Source: Vibrio algicola (GTDB lineage Bacteria; Pseudomonadota; Gammaproteobacteria; Enterobacterales; Vibrionaceae). From it: a stretch of DNA of 64,000 nt. The stretch's first letter is position 1. Each line of letters begins with the position of its first letter. Below the pieces are notes generated by a model, which was given only the letters and a program-made list of their open reading frames with translations, was not told the origin of the DNA and made no database searches. The stretch covers positions 372,001 through 436,000 of the forward strand of contig NZ_CP045699.1 of assembly GCF_009601765.2 (NCBI RefSeq), in the 5' to 3' direction. The position numbers and the translations under genes were made by a program. This document shows positions 1 to 9,243 of this stretch, piece by piece.

Positions 1-132
1 ATTAATAATATCGCCCCGTGGGTTCATGGGGCGGATACATTGGTTCAGACGTACTCCTTAATAGCAAAACGTCAGACAACCTCGCTTTAGAGCTAATAAC
101 AATTTACTTATGGTCTGTTACTTTTTTGGGGC

Positions 133-156
133 AAAAAAGCTACCATCCATGGTGGC
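133..156 (-). terminator. Rho-independent terminator of the repeat adhesin gene
   Basis: On the minus strand an 8-bp stem (gccaccat / atggtagc, one G-U pair, 2-nt loop) is followed directly by six T. It lies 20 bases past the stop codon of the adhesin gene. Confidence 0.75.
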
Positions 157-176
157 AGGACTAACAAAAATTCGTC

Positions 177-2060
177 TTAAAACTCGTAACCTACACCGGC
201 GTAGCTAGTTACTTGCTCTGAACCAGTATCGTAAGCGCCACCTAATTTAACTGTTAGTGACTCATTGATACGGTAGCCAGAACCGATTGCAATTGCATTT
301 GCATCACCAGAATGACCTACTGCAGCCGTCATGTTAATTTTACCCACACCGTATGGGCTAACTAAACCAGCGAACGCACCTGCTTGGGCCATTGAGCCAT
401 CAATTTTCTTCGCTTGTGCTTCCAAGTCAGATCTAAGACCATCGATTTCTTTCTTGTTGTCAGCGATATTTGCAGTATTTTTATCTATTGCACCACTATT
501 ACTAGCAACTCTAGAAGTTATAGTTTCAATTGAACTATAGTTTTGTGCGGTACTAGGTGCATATGTTGGAGCTGGAGCACTTTGTCTAGTCACGTTTTGA
601 TCATCAGTGGCATCACCAGACATGGCCCAAAGATCAGCTTTGCTGTACTTACTAGTCAAAGCATCTTTTTGAAGATCTGCATTGTTACGAGTATCCGCAT
701 GACCAAGAATTCGGTCACCATTTTGAAGTTGATCTGGACCTCGTACATCTGGCTGACCATCTTTTCTCACAACGATGGCGTATTCCCCTAATTTAGTAGG
801 TGGTAACGCCTGCCCTGTAATCGTCCCCTCCGTACCCGTAACTATATGCTGAGCAACCGGCACTTCATTACCAGAAGCTACTGGTGCAACTAAACGTTGA
901 GGATGAGCCACTGGTATCAATGTACCTTCCGGTGTTTTTTGCGGTGCAACCAACGCTGTTGGATGAGCAACCGGCACTTCATTACCAGAAGCTACTGGTG
1001 CAACTAAACGTTGAGGATGAGCCACTGGTATCAATGTGCCTTCCGGTGTTTTTTGTGGTGCAACCAACGCTGTTGGATGAGCAACCGGCACTTCATTACC
1101 AGAAGCTACTGGTGCAACTAAACGTTGAGGATGAGCCACTGGTATCAATGTGCCTTCCGGTGTTTTTTGCGGTGCAACCAACGCTGTTGGATGAGCAACC
1201 GGCACTTCATTACCAGAAGCTACTGGTGCAACTAAACGTTGAGGATGAGACACTGGTATCAATGTGCCTTCCGGTGTTTTTTGCGGTGCAACCAACGCTG
1301 TTGGATGAGCAACCGGCACTTCATTACCAGAAGCTACTGGTGCAACTAAACGTTGAGGATGAGCCACTGGTATCAATGTGCCTTCCGGTGTTTTTTGTGG
1401 TGCAACCAACGCTGTTGGATGAGCAACCGGCACTTCATTACCAGAAGCTACTGGTGCAACTAAACGTTGAGGATGAGCCACTGGTATCAATGTGCCTTCC
1501 GGTGTTTTTTGCGGTGCAACCAACGCTGTTGGATGAGCAACCGGCACTTCATTACCAGAAGCTACTGGTGCAACTAAACGTTGAGGATGAGACACTGGTA
1601 TCAATGTGCCTTCCGGTGTTTTTTGCGGTGCAACCAACGCTGTTGGATGAGCAACCGGCACTTCATTACCAGAAGCTACTGGTGCAACTAAACGTTGAGG
1701 ATGAGCCACTGGTATCAATGTTCCTTCCGGTGTTTTTTGCGGTGCAACCAACGCTGTTGGATGAGCAACCGGCACTTCATTACCAGAAGCTACTGGTGCA
1801 ACTAAACGTTGAGGATGAGACACTGGTATCAATGTGCCTTCCGGTGTTTTTTGCGGTGCAACCAACGCTGTTGGATGAGCAACCGGCACTTCATTACCAG
1901 AAGCTACTGGTGCAACTAAACGTTGAGGATGAGACACTGGTATCAATGTGCCTTCCGGTGTTTTTTGCGGTGCAACCAACGCTGTTGGATGAGCCATTGC
2001 TTGACCTGTAAATACAGTTGCCATAGCGATTGCTGAAGCAATCATTGTTAATTTTCTCAT
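177..2060 (-). CDS. Trimeric-autotransporter-like surface protein with ten 38-residue repeats
   Basis: 627 aa, probably an outer-membrane surface protein. Residues 1-23 form a signal peptide ending in GQAMA. Residues 24-403 are ten nearly identical 38-residue repeats rich in Pro, Val and Ala, with the recurring motif HPxxLVAP. A unique region (404-510) follows, then a predicted coiled coil (about 511-553, IDKNTANIADNKKEIDGL) and a C-terminal segment of about 75 residues resembling the YadA-like membrane anchor (GxGxxxMTAAVGHSGDANA...), ending in Phe as outer-membrane beta-barrels do. The start has a good ribosome site (GAGGA, 4-5 nt upstream). The anchor family trimerises and threads its passenger outside. 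A repeat stalk made of proline-rich units instead of the usual beta-roll head and coiled coil is unusual. Adhesion is inferred only from the anchor. Confidence 0.75.
   Translation of the reverse strand: MRKLTMIASAIAMATVFTGQAMAHPTALVAPQKTPEGTLIPVSHPQRLVAPVASGNEVPVAHPTALVAPQKTPEGTLIPVSHPQRLVAPVASGNEVPVAHPTALVAPQKTPEGTLIPVAHPQRLVAPVASGNEVPVAHPTALVAPQKTPEGTLIPVSHPQRLVAPVASGNEVPVAHPTALVAPQKTPEGTLIPVAHPQRLVAPVASGNEVPVAHPTALVAPQKTPEGTLIPVAHPQRLVAPVASGNEVPVAHPTALVAPQKTPEGTLIPVSHPQRLVAPVASGNEVPVAHPTALVAPQKTPEGTLIPVAHPQRLVAPVASGNEVPVAHPTALVAPQKTPEGTLIPVAHPQRLVAPVASGNEVPVAHPTALVAPQKTPEGTLIPVAHPQRLVAPVASGNEVPVAQHIVTGTEGTITGQALPPTKLGEYAIVVRKDGQPDVRGPDQLQNGDRILGHADTRNNADLQKDALTSKYSKADLWAMSGDATDDQNVTRQSAPAPTYAPSTAQNYSSIETITSRVASNSGAIDKNTANIADNKKEIDGLRSDLEAQAKKIDGSMAQAGAFAGLVSPYGVGKINMTAAVGHSGDANAIAIGSGYRINESLTVKLGGAYDTGSEQVTSYAGVGYEF
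852..1991 (-). repeat. Ten tandem 114-bp coding repeats
   Basis: Ten in-frame units of 114 bp (38 aa) fill residues 24-403 of the adhesin. Units differ at only a few bases, for example Ser/Ala after LIPV (agacac versus agccac), tgcggt/tgtggt, and tgtgcc/tgtacc/tgttcc. Each unit itself looks like two diverged halves of 20 and 18 residues, both starting HPxxLVAP. Copy number is expected to vary by recombination or slippage. Confidence 0.95.
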
Positions 2061-2301
2061 AAATCCTCACATAACCGATATAGAACATCTGTTCCAATTA
2101 AAGGGTGGCTCAATAAAGTCAATTTGGACTCTTTTGGGTCACTAGTTGACTTGAATGTATCATTTAATTGTAAGTTTTCATCAGATAAAGTTTGTAAACT
2201 AATTTTCCAAATTTAATTTTTTTGCAGCTACCAACATAGAAACAGATAGTTAGCCTATTAAAATGCAGGTAAACACATTGCAGAGACAAATTTATGACTA
2301 G

Positions 2302-3165
2302 GGCGTGTTGATCTTTCGTGAGTGTTTTTTGAACAGCATGGTAAAGGGTTATAATTTGCTTCGCCAAAAGTAAAACCATAACCAATACCACGCCAAGAAC
2401 AATGCTAACTGCTACTCCAAGTGATGAAAAGTACAAGTCGTATTTACGATAAAGCTGAGCATCGAATGACATTTGAAGGAATACTTTATCGAATGAGAAC
2501 AGGTATTCCTTGGCGAGATCTCCCCTCTGAGTTCGGAGAGTGGAGTACCGTTTACAGACGATTTAATCTTTGGTCAAAGAAAGGGGTTTTAGATAATCTT
2601 TTCAGAAGCTTATCTAGCATGGTTGATTTTGAATGGGTCTTTCTTGATGGCTCTATAGCTCGAGCGCATCAGCATAGCACAGGTGCAGCTACTGAAAGCT
2701 CAGAGCAAATAGGAAAAAGTCGCGGGGACAACTCAACCAAAGTTCACTTAGCTGTGGATAGTGGTGGCCTGCCGATTTGCTTTAATTTATCAGAAGGCCA
2801 ACGCCACGATATAGTGCATGCCGAAAGCTTAGTTGAACAACTCGATGAAGTTAATACCATCGTTTGTGATAAAGGATATGACAGCGAACCTTTCTGTACT
2901 CTTGTTAAGGAACGTGGCGGAGAAACGGTCATTGCTAAACGTAATTACGGACAAGATATAGACAAAGACAGTATGGATTAGTGTCTATACAAGTATCGTC
3001 ACTTGGTCGAAAATGCCTTTGGGAGAATTAAGCATTATCGAGCTATTTCAGTCAGATATGACAAGTTAGAAAGGAATTATGCCAGCATGTTATCGCTGAC
3101 ATTCATGTTGATGTGGCTACCGATGTATTGTTGAACGCAAAATGTACAGCAAAGTTCAACACGCC
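2302..3165 (+). mobile_element. IS5-family insertion sequence, inactivated
   Basis: 864-bp element bounded by inverted repeats GGCGTGTTGATCTTT (left) and, read inward on the minus strand, GGCGTGTTGAACTTT (right). It is flanked by a 4-bp direct repeat CTAG at 2298-2301 and 3166-3169, matching the YTAR target duplication of the IS5 family. It carries one DDE transposase gene, broken by an in-frame stop. The intact target duplication says the copy arrived by transposition and was not truncated afterwards. Confidence 0.9.
2421..3134 (+). pseudogene. IS5-family DDE transposase, nonsense-interrupted
   Basis: The frame reads 186 aa to a TAG at 2979-2981, then continues in the same frame for another 50 codons to TGA at 3132. 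The first part has the N-terminal helix-rich region (MTFEGILYRMRTGIPWRDLP) and two catalytic Asp motifs (FLDGSIARAH and CDKGYDSE). The catalytic Glu (LVENAFGRIK, codon 3009-3011) lies after the stop, so the truncated product cannot be active. The TAG falls where related transposases usually have Trp (TGG), a single-base change. The N-terminus is also damaged: a PRTMLT-like start sits at 2390-2410 in a different frame from the body. Confidence 0.85.
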
Positions 3166-3200
3166 CTAGACATGGTAATAAAAATACGCTTTTATAAAGG

Positions 3201-3239
3201 AATTCTTATTTATCTATATCTTAACGTGATATAAGAATT
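3201..3239. promoter_or_regulatory. Nested inverted repeats upstream of the XRE regulator
   Basis: Outer perfect 9-bp arms AATTCTTAT (3201-3209) and ATAAGAATT (3231-3239) enclose an inner pair TATATC-N7-GATATA (3215-3233). There is no following T-run, so an operator or promoter element is more likely than a terminator. Role is inferred from position only. Confidence 0.4.
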
Positions 3240-3249
3240 TGATCCGCGG

Positions 3250-3266
3250 ACTACAATTACTGTAGT
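3250..3266. promoter_or_regulatory. Operator-like palindrome for the XRE regulator
   Basis: A 17-bp site ACTACA-N5-TGTAGT with perfect 6-bp arms, 77 bases before the regulator start. Size and symmetry are those of operators bound by lambda/P22-type repressor dimers. Autoregulation is inferred. Confidence 0.45.
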
Positions 3267-3342
3267 ACTTTTTTTAAAACAATGAGTAAGATAAACAGTG
3301 AAGTGTAACGTTCAATACACCTAAATACTTCTGGAGGAATTT

Positions 3343-3993
3343 ATGACGTCGGAACAGTCAATTCTGGCAAAGAACATTCAACAACGAATGAATGACTTAA
3401 ATATCAAATCAAATTTGGCTTTGTCAAAGGTGTCAGGAGTGAGTCGAGCAGTCATTACTAATATTATGTTGCACCCAGAAAAATCGATAATGTCGGACAG
3501 TGCTTTACTTTTAAGCGAAACCCTAGATTGCAGTATGGAATGGCTTCTAACTGGAAAGGGGCCCATAAATCGGGAGCATGAAGTAGATAATCAGAAACGG
3601 TCAGGTGCACCATTGCTCTCTCTAAACGATATTTCCGAACGTGGTATTGAGCCGCTTCTTGTCGAAGCTTCTGAAAGTGACTCAATTACACGGTTGATGT
3701 GTCCATCGGGAAATGAGCCTGGCATTTTTACTGTTTGGCAAAACCGTCCAATGGGAAGAATAAACCATTCAGGGCATATCTATTTTAACAAGGATAAGAA
3801 TCCAGTATCAGGACAACTAGTCATCGCAAGAACCACACCGGATGCGCCAGTGAGTTATATGGAATTTTATTGCGCTCATGAAAAACAGTTCTTACGAAGT
3901 ATAGAAGAAAGTATTCCGGAAAATTTACGTACAATTGAATACGAAGATGGCATGGAGATCATCGCAACCTTTGAATGCTTTGTCGTGACTTAG
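3343..3993 (+). CDS. XRE-type repressor with S24-like C-terminal domain
   Basis: 216 aa. Residues 8-72 are a helix-turn-helix of the XRE/cI type (LALSKVSGVSRAVITNIM, then SETLDCSMEWLLTGKGP, the usual end of this domain). The C-terminal half (about 118-216: GHIYFNKDKNPVSGQLVIAR ... FLRSIEESIPENLRTIEYED) looks like the LexA/S24 fold, but I do not see the catalytic Ser context (DSMxP), so self-cleavage is doubtful. A strong GGAGG lies 7 nt before the ATG. It stands alone between the dead IS and a decayed gene, with palindromes upstream, as an orphan phage-type repressor would. No other phage genes are visible. Confidence 0.7.
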   Translation: MTSEQSILAKNIQQRMNDLNIKSNLALSKVSGVSRAVITNIMLHPEKSIMSDSALLLSETLDCSMEWLLTGKGPINREHEVDNQKRSGAPLLSLNDISERGIEPLLVEASESDSITRLMCPSGNEPGIFTVWQNRPMGRINHSGHIYFNKDKNPVSGQLVIARTTPDAPVSYMEFYCAHEKQFLRSIEESIPENLRTIEYEDGMEIIATFECFVVT

Positions 3994-4033
3994 TCAAATT
4001 GAGTCACCCAAATTCAGCATACTTCTCGCAAGC

Positions 4034-4065
4034 GTAAGTACCCCGTGCATGCACGGGGTACTTAC
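4034..4065. repeat. 32-bp perfect palindrome
   Basis: Both strands read the same over 32 bases, centred on GCATGC, with arms GTAAGTACCCCGTGC and its complement. It sits 41 bases past the XRE gene stop. No T-run follows on either strand, so a standard terminator is unlikely. Confidence 0.9.
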
Positions 4066-4067
4066 TG

Positions 4068-4190
4068 TTATAACTCCATACGGAGTTGACCTGAATCCTT
4101 TTCGCCCTGATGTCTAACGTAATTAGCTATGACTTGTTCATCCTCGCCTACGCTACTGACAAACAAACAATATTCTCTTTCCGGTAAACC
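4068..4190 (-). pseudogene. Short coding-like remnant, unidentified
   Basis: An open frame of 40 codons reads GLPEREYCLFVSSVGEDE... and ends RMEL-TAA, with no start codon, immediately downstream of the decayed GAF-GGDEF gene and in its shifted frame after one TAA (4191-4193). Its composition looks protein-like, but I cannot identify it. It may be the tail of a second broken gene or chance. Confidence 0.25.
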
Positions 4191-4207
4191 TTACTTAACT
4201 ATTCTGG

Positions 4208-4762
4208 TCAAGCCCAATAGGGATCGGTGGTCGCCATTCGACGTTCTTCACTTAACTCACAACTTTTTTGGATGAGTTCCACTCTTGAGCCAATAAACAG
4301 GCTTAGCCAACGTAAAATCCACGCAATTTGTTGTTGTGCTTGGCGGTTATAATTCTTCTTTGACATCAGAAAAACATGACCGAGTGGTTTACCTCCGATG
4401 TAATAAACCATTCCAATATAGCTTTGCACTTGGAGTGACAATATGGCGCTATCATCGACAAAGACCTCACTCATATCGGAATAATAAACCACATCATCTT
4501 GCTTGACGACTCGCTGGCAAGGGGTTCCAAATACATCAAATTCAATTGCGGGGATTTCACCGTCAGGCCCGATAAAACACAAAGGCGTTGCGACTTCCTT
4601 TCCTTCTGAAAGGGTGGTCACACAAGCAAAATCCCACTTAGATTCGTCGAGTATGAGCGTTAAGGATTGGCGTAAAATCTCATCATAATCTGTGAGTTTC
4701 AATACTTCCCTATGCAAGCGAGATAGCACCGTAAGTATTTGAACTTATTCTGAATGAGACAT
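4208..4762 (-). pseudogene. Decayed GAF-GGDEF sensor gene
   Basis: The natural start appears to be the ATG at 4762-4760 (AAAGGA upstream), reading MSHSE then TAA at 4747-4745, then continuing in frame as VQILTVLSRLHREVLKLTDYDEI... A CAA to TAA change would explain this stop. Residues 20-165 resemble a GAF sensor domain. The frame ends RRMATTDPYWA-stop; adding one base in TCCCTAT restores DPLLGLTR, the DPLTGLxNR-like opening of a GGDEF domain. So the gene has an early nonsense codon, a one-base deletion at about 4217, and has lost the GGDEF body. A restart at GTG 4729 could at most give a lone 173-aa GAF protein. Confidence 0.7.
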
Positions 4763-4846
4763 ATCAATATCCTTTTGAAATTATCTAATGAGCTTACAAG
4801 ATTCGAACGCCAATCGCTTTTTATTCGTTTAGTAAGATTGTCAAAC

Positions 4847-5440
<594 letters not shown>

Positions 5441-5836
5441 TTATCCTTGAGTAATGGCATTTTTGATCCAGTTAATGTCTTGCCCTTGTTGCTGAATGGC
5501 GATGACATCAAAACGAAATGAGGTGGTTTCGGCTGACAGACGTTGTTGCTTTAACCAAATCATGGCGGTCTTGATCAGCTTTTGGCTTTTGGCATAGGTC
5601 ACCATTTCAGCGGCGTGACCATAATGACTGTGTTTGCGATATTTGACTTCAATAAACACGAAAGTATCACCATCTTGCATGATGAGATCAATTTCGCCCA
5701 ATCGAGTGTTGAAGTTGGCAGCAATAAATCGATAACCTTGGCGAGTTAAATATTGTTTCGCCAAGGTTTCGTATTGTGAGCCAATGGCTCGCTTATTGTT
5801 GGTCGTCGTTGTCTTGCTTTGACTGAAAAGCTTCAT
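5441..5836 (-). CDS. yraN: UPF0102 family endonuclease-like protein YraN
   Basis: 131 aa. The family has a restriction-endonuclease-like fold; the motif is visible as GEIDLIMQDGDTFVFIEVKYR (about residues 47-67), with the acidic and Lys residues of a PD-(D/E)xK site. Cellular function is not established. The start overlaps the lpoA 3' end by 44 bp, as commonly seen in this gene pair, and the stop abuts diaA. Confidence 0.9.
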   Translation of the reverse strand: MKLFSQSKTTTTNNKRAIGSQYETLAKQYLTRQGYRFIAANFNTRLGEIDLIMQDGDTFVFIEVKYRKHSHYGHAAEMVTYAKSQKLIKTAMIWLKQQRLSAETTSFRFDVIAIQQQGQDINWIKNAITQG

Positions 5837-7640
5837 GCTCAGACCAGCTTAATTCACGTTGCACCACACAGTTGCTATCAATGCTCAATTTGCCCGTTTC
5901 ACCGTTAGCTTGGTAACCTGGTACCACTTTCATGCTAGGTAGAGCGTTGATTAAGCTATAAGAATCCATGCCTAATGCATGCAAACGTTTTTCAGTGTTA
6001 CTGCTGTTTGGCCATAATTGGTCATATTGTTTGGCGGCCGCATCGTCTTTGTTAATTAACATTGGAATATCACTGTAAACAATACCAGAAATATCTTGAT
6101 ATTGACGCACTTTACCGTTGTTGCTCAATGAATTGGAGAACAATTTAGGCGGTTTAGCATCGGGGTTAATCGCCACTTCAATAAATGGTTTGATTAGCGT
6201 TAACTGTGAACGAGACGCGGCAATGTAAACCGAGTCGATATCACGACGGCTGCGAGCTTCCGTCTCTAGGTCCATATAAGCAATTTGTTTGATTTGATTG
6301 ATACGCACTTGGCTTTCAGTTAAACCAAACGCTTTATTAACATTGGCTTGTAATTCAGCGCGGCCACCAAAAGCTTGAGTGGCGGTTGGAGTATTGCTGT
6401 ATTTCGCCCATGCGGTATTAAAGGCATCGGTGATACGAGTTCCTAATGTTCCTTTCGGAGCAAGGACTAATGGGTATTTAAAACCATTTTCAAATAAGTG
6501 TTTTGCTGCCTGTGCAGCTTCTTGTTCAGGCGATAAGGTTAGGTAACAAACTTGCATACCTTCTTCCGCTTGATCAGGGAAGTTAAGCGCCAGCATTGGA
6601 ATCGCACCATCATCGATATCTTGTAGTTTTTCAACATTATCTTTAATTAATGGGCCGACAATGAAATCAATTTTATCGGTTTGCATTTGTTGATAAATTG
6701 CCGCCATATCGGTGTTTGACGTATCATATACCGTCATAGTAAACGCAGGATCACGGCTGCTATCATCCGTCATCGCATGAATAAAACCATCACGAATAAG
6801 CTTAGCGGACTTTTCATATTTTCCGCCTAATGGTAGTAATAGTGCTACATTTTTAGGCGCGACAATACTCAGATCAAGGATCGCTTGAACATCAGCTGGC
6901 GTATCTAACACAATTGCCTGGCTTGGGTTGGCATCAAACCACTGTTGTAGGTCACTCTGCAGTTTCATTGGATCGTGTATTTTGGTTTTCATTTCAACCG
7001 CAACATACAACCAACCTTGCAATTCAACTTCGTTATCTTGCGCGTTAAGTTGCACAACTTCTTCAGCAGAATATTGATTTAAGTTGGCCCAAATACGTTG
7101 ATTAATAGCAGTGATATCAGCTGGTGCTTGACTGGCGATTGATTGAGAGGCTTTTAATGCAATTAATTCACGATCGGCATTAAAGAAGTCTTTGCCATCT
7201 TCAAGCCATTGTGCACGCAAAGTATGGTAGCGAGCCCATTGATTATCGGCCAGTTTCCACTGTGGTTTGAAATTTAAAATTTTCAATGCGGCATCAGAGC
7301 TATCGGTGGTCGCTAACATTTGTGCGCGGGCGATTTGCCATTCTGCTTGTTGGCTTTCATTTAATGGCAGTTTGCCTAAACGAGTTACCAAGGCTTTACC
7401 TGCGTCGTAGTTTTGTTCAATCACATCGGCTTTTAAGGCCATGATCAACCAGTCGGTTTGCTGCGCCACTTCAAGCGATTGAGCTTGAGTTAAGTAGGCT
7501 TTTGAACTCTGACTTGGGGCTGTGGTGATATCAACCTTTCCCTCGTTCGGGTTGGAAGAACATGCCGCTAGAATGAACATCAATACAATTGAAGTAAATA
7601 AGCGTGATACACTGAAGCTCTTGTGATTCATAATTTTCAT
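5793..7640 (-). CDS. lpoA: Penicillin-binding protein activator LpoA
   Basis: 615 aa outer-membrane lipoprotein that stimulates PBP1A transpeptidase activity during peptidoglycan growth. The N-terminus has a lipoprotein signal with lipobox LAAC (Cys27). An N-terminal TPR-like region (about 30-250) is followed by a periplasmic-binding-protein type-I fold (about 255-570: NVALLLPLGGKYEKSAKLIR ... DFIVGPLI). The start could also be Met4. It is divergent from rsmI, leaving only a short shared promoter region, and it heads the operon with yraN and diaA. Confidence 0.92.
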   Translation of the reverse strand: MKIMNHKSFSVSRLFTSIVLMFILAACSSNPNEGKVDITTAPSQSSKAYLTQAQSLEVAQQTDWLIMALKADVIEQNYDAGKALVTRLGKLPLNESQQAEWQIARAQMLATTDSSDAALKILNFKPQWKLADNQWARYHTLRAQWLEDGKDFFNADRELIALKASQSIASQAPADITAINQRIWANLNQYSAEEVVQLNAQDNEVELQGWLYVAVEMKTKIHDPMKLQSDLQQWFDANPSQAIVLDTPADVQAILDLSIVAPKNVALLLPLGGKYEKSAKLIRDGFIHAMTDDSSRDPAFTMTVYDTSNTDMAAIYQQMQTDKIDFIVGPLIKDNVEKLQDIDDGAIPMLALNFPDQAEEGMQVCYLTLSPEQEAAQAAKHLFENGFKYPLVLAPKGTLGTRITDAFNTAWAKYSNTPTATQAFGGRAELQANVNKAFGLTESQVRINQIKQIAYMDLETEARSRRDIDSVYIAASRSQLTLIKPFIEVAINPDAKPPKLFSNSLSNNGKVRQYQDISGIVYSDIPMLINKDDAAAKQYDQLWPNSSNTEKRLHALGMDSYSLINALPSMKVVPGYQANGETGKLSIDSNCVVQRELSWSEHEAFQSKQDNDDQQ

Positions 7641-7717
7641 GCGTTCTTATTCTTAGTTTGTAAGATAGTCATGTGAAAGATAGTCTCTATATTAATCGCT
7701 CAAGTGATGGTAAACAA

Positions 7718-8584
7718 ATGATAGATAACAAAACCGCTCTTTTAGAGCATCCTGCCTTATACATTGTCCCAACGCCAATTGGTAATCTTGGCGATATTAC
7801 CCAACGGTCATTAGAGATTTTACACCAAGTTGACCTGATTGCAGCAGAAGATACAAGACATACAGGTCGATTGTTATCGCATTTTGGCATCGCAACCAAA
7901 ACTTATGCTTTACATGATCATAACGAACAGCAAAAAGCGCAAGTTTTAGTTGAAAAAGTCCTCGCCGGTGATTCTATCGCATTAGTGTCCGATGCGGGAA
8001 CCCCTTTGATCAGCGATCCAGGGTATCACTTAGTGACAAAATGTCGTCAAGCTGGGGTTAAAGTTGTGCCATTACCGGGCGCATGCGCAGTGATCACGGC
8101 GTTAAGTGCTTCGGGTTTACCGTCTGATCGCTTTAGTTTTGAAGGCTTTTTCCCAGCGAAAAGCAAAGGGCGAAAAGATAAATTATTAGAAATCATTAAA
8201 GCAGAACGTACCTGTATTTTCTATGAATCGCCACATCGCATTACTGATTCTTTGGCCGATATGCTCGAAATTTTAGGTCCAGAGCGTGAAGTTGTGCTTG
8301 CGCGTGAGTTAACAAAGACTTTTGAAACTATTCATGGCGCGCCATTAGGTGAGCTAATTGACTGGATAGAGCAAGACTCAAATCGTAAGCGCGGCGAAAT
8401 GGTATTGCTTATTCACGGTTACCGTGAAGAGAAGCAAGAAGATGCGATCCCCGATGATGCATTAAGAACTTTAACCATTTTAGTTAAAGAGTTGCCGCTT
8501 AAAAAAGCAGCAGCATTAGTGGCCGAAATCCATAATCTCAAGAAGAATGCTCTATATAAATGGGGGCTTGAGAACCTAGAATAA
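7718..8584 (+). CDS. rsmI: 16S rRNA 2'-O-methyltransferase RsmI
   Basis: 288 aa from the chosen ATG; an upstream GTG at 7673 is in frame but adds residues absent from the family. The enzyme methylates the 2'-OH of C1402 in 16S rRNA using S-adenosylmethionine. Tetrapyrrole-methylase signatures are clear: [16 protein letters not shown] near residue 15 and [15 protein letters not shown] near 90, plus AEDTRHTG and the C-terminal [11 protein letters not shown]. Length agrees with E. coli RsmI (286). Confidence 0.92.
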   Translation: MIDNKTALLEHPALYIVPTPIGNLGDITQRSLEILHQVDLIAAEDTRHTGRLLSHFGIATKTYALHDHNEQQKAQVLVEKVLAGDSIALVSDAGTPLISDPGYHLVTKCRQAGVKVVPLPGACAVITALSASGLPSDRFSFEGFFPAKSKGRKDKLLEIIKAERTCIFYESPHRITDSLADMLEILGPEREVVLARELTKTFETIHGAPLGELIDWIEQDSNRKRGEMVLLIHGYREEKQEDAIPDDALRTLTILVKELPLKKAAALVAEIHNLKKNALYKWGLENLE

Positions 8585-8614
8585 ATTATAGTAATGAGAA
8601 TATACTGGAATGCC

Positions 8615-8642
8615 TTGTCTTCGAAGGTGGTTTGCGTATAAT
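8615..8642 (+). promoter_or_regulatory. rnpB promoter
   Basis: TTGTCT (8615-8620), a 16-bp spacer and a perfect TATAAT (8637-8642). Transcription would start near 8650, exactly where the RNase P RNA begins. Confidence 0.8.
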
Positions 8643-8649
8643 TCGCCGC

Positions 8650-9084
<435 letters not shown>

Positions 9085-9092
9085 TCATTGAT

Positions 9093-9126
9093 AACCCACC
9101 GCAGTCTCTCTGCGGTGGGTTTTTCT
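9093..9126 (+). terminator. rnpB terminator
   Basis: Perfect 12-bp stem AACCCACCGCAG / CTGCGGTGGGTT with loop TCTCT and a T-run, 9 bases past the RNA. Confidence 0.93.
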
Positions 9127-9147
9127 TTATCTATAGCCGTCTTACTT

Positions 9148-9243
9148 GAAGCTGCAGCTTTGTTGGCTGCGCAAACTCACCCCAATCACTTAGGCAAGCT
9201 AAGCTCATGGGGCTTCGTTTGCTTGCCGCCTCACTGCAACTTC
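9148..9243. repeat. Imperfect palindromic element downstream of rnpB
   Basis: Arms GAAGCTGCAG...GCAAAC..CACCCC and GGGGCTTCGTTTGC...CTGCAACTTC pair imperfectly over about 36 bases each, with an inner stem around CTTAGGCAAGCTAAG. A partial copy of the left arm (GCAGCTTTGTTG) recurs at 9280 and again at 43582 (CAGCTTTGTTGGCTACG), so this looks like a dispersed intergenic repeat. Confidence 0.55.

Noticed and set aside
12..33. GC-rich hairpin CGCCCC / GGGGCG at the window edge
   Set aside because: Stem is short and no clear T-run follows on either strand; the upstream gene it might serve is outside the window.
884..2011. Long plus-strand open frame (375 codons) opposite the adhesin
   Set aside because: The 114-bp repeat length is a multiple of three and one unit happens to lack stops on the other strand, so the frame repeats itself. 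No start signal or recognisable protein.
2164..2472. Minus-strand 102-codon frame with a hydrophobic stretch
   Set aside because: It crosses the left end of the IS element and half lies inside it; no ribosome site and no family resemblance.
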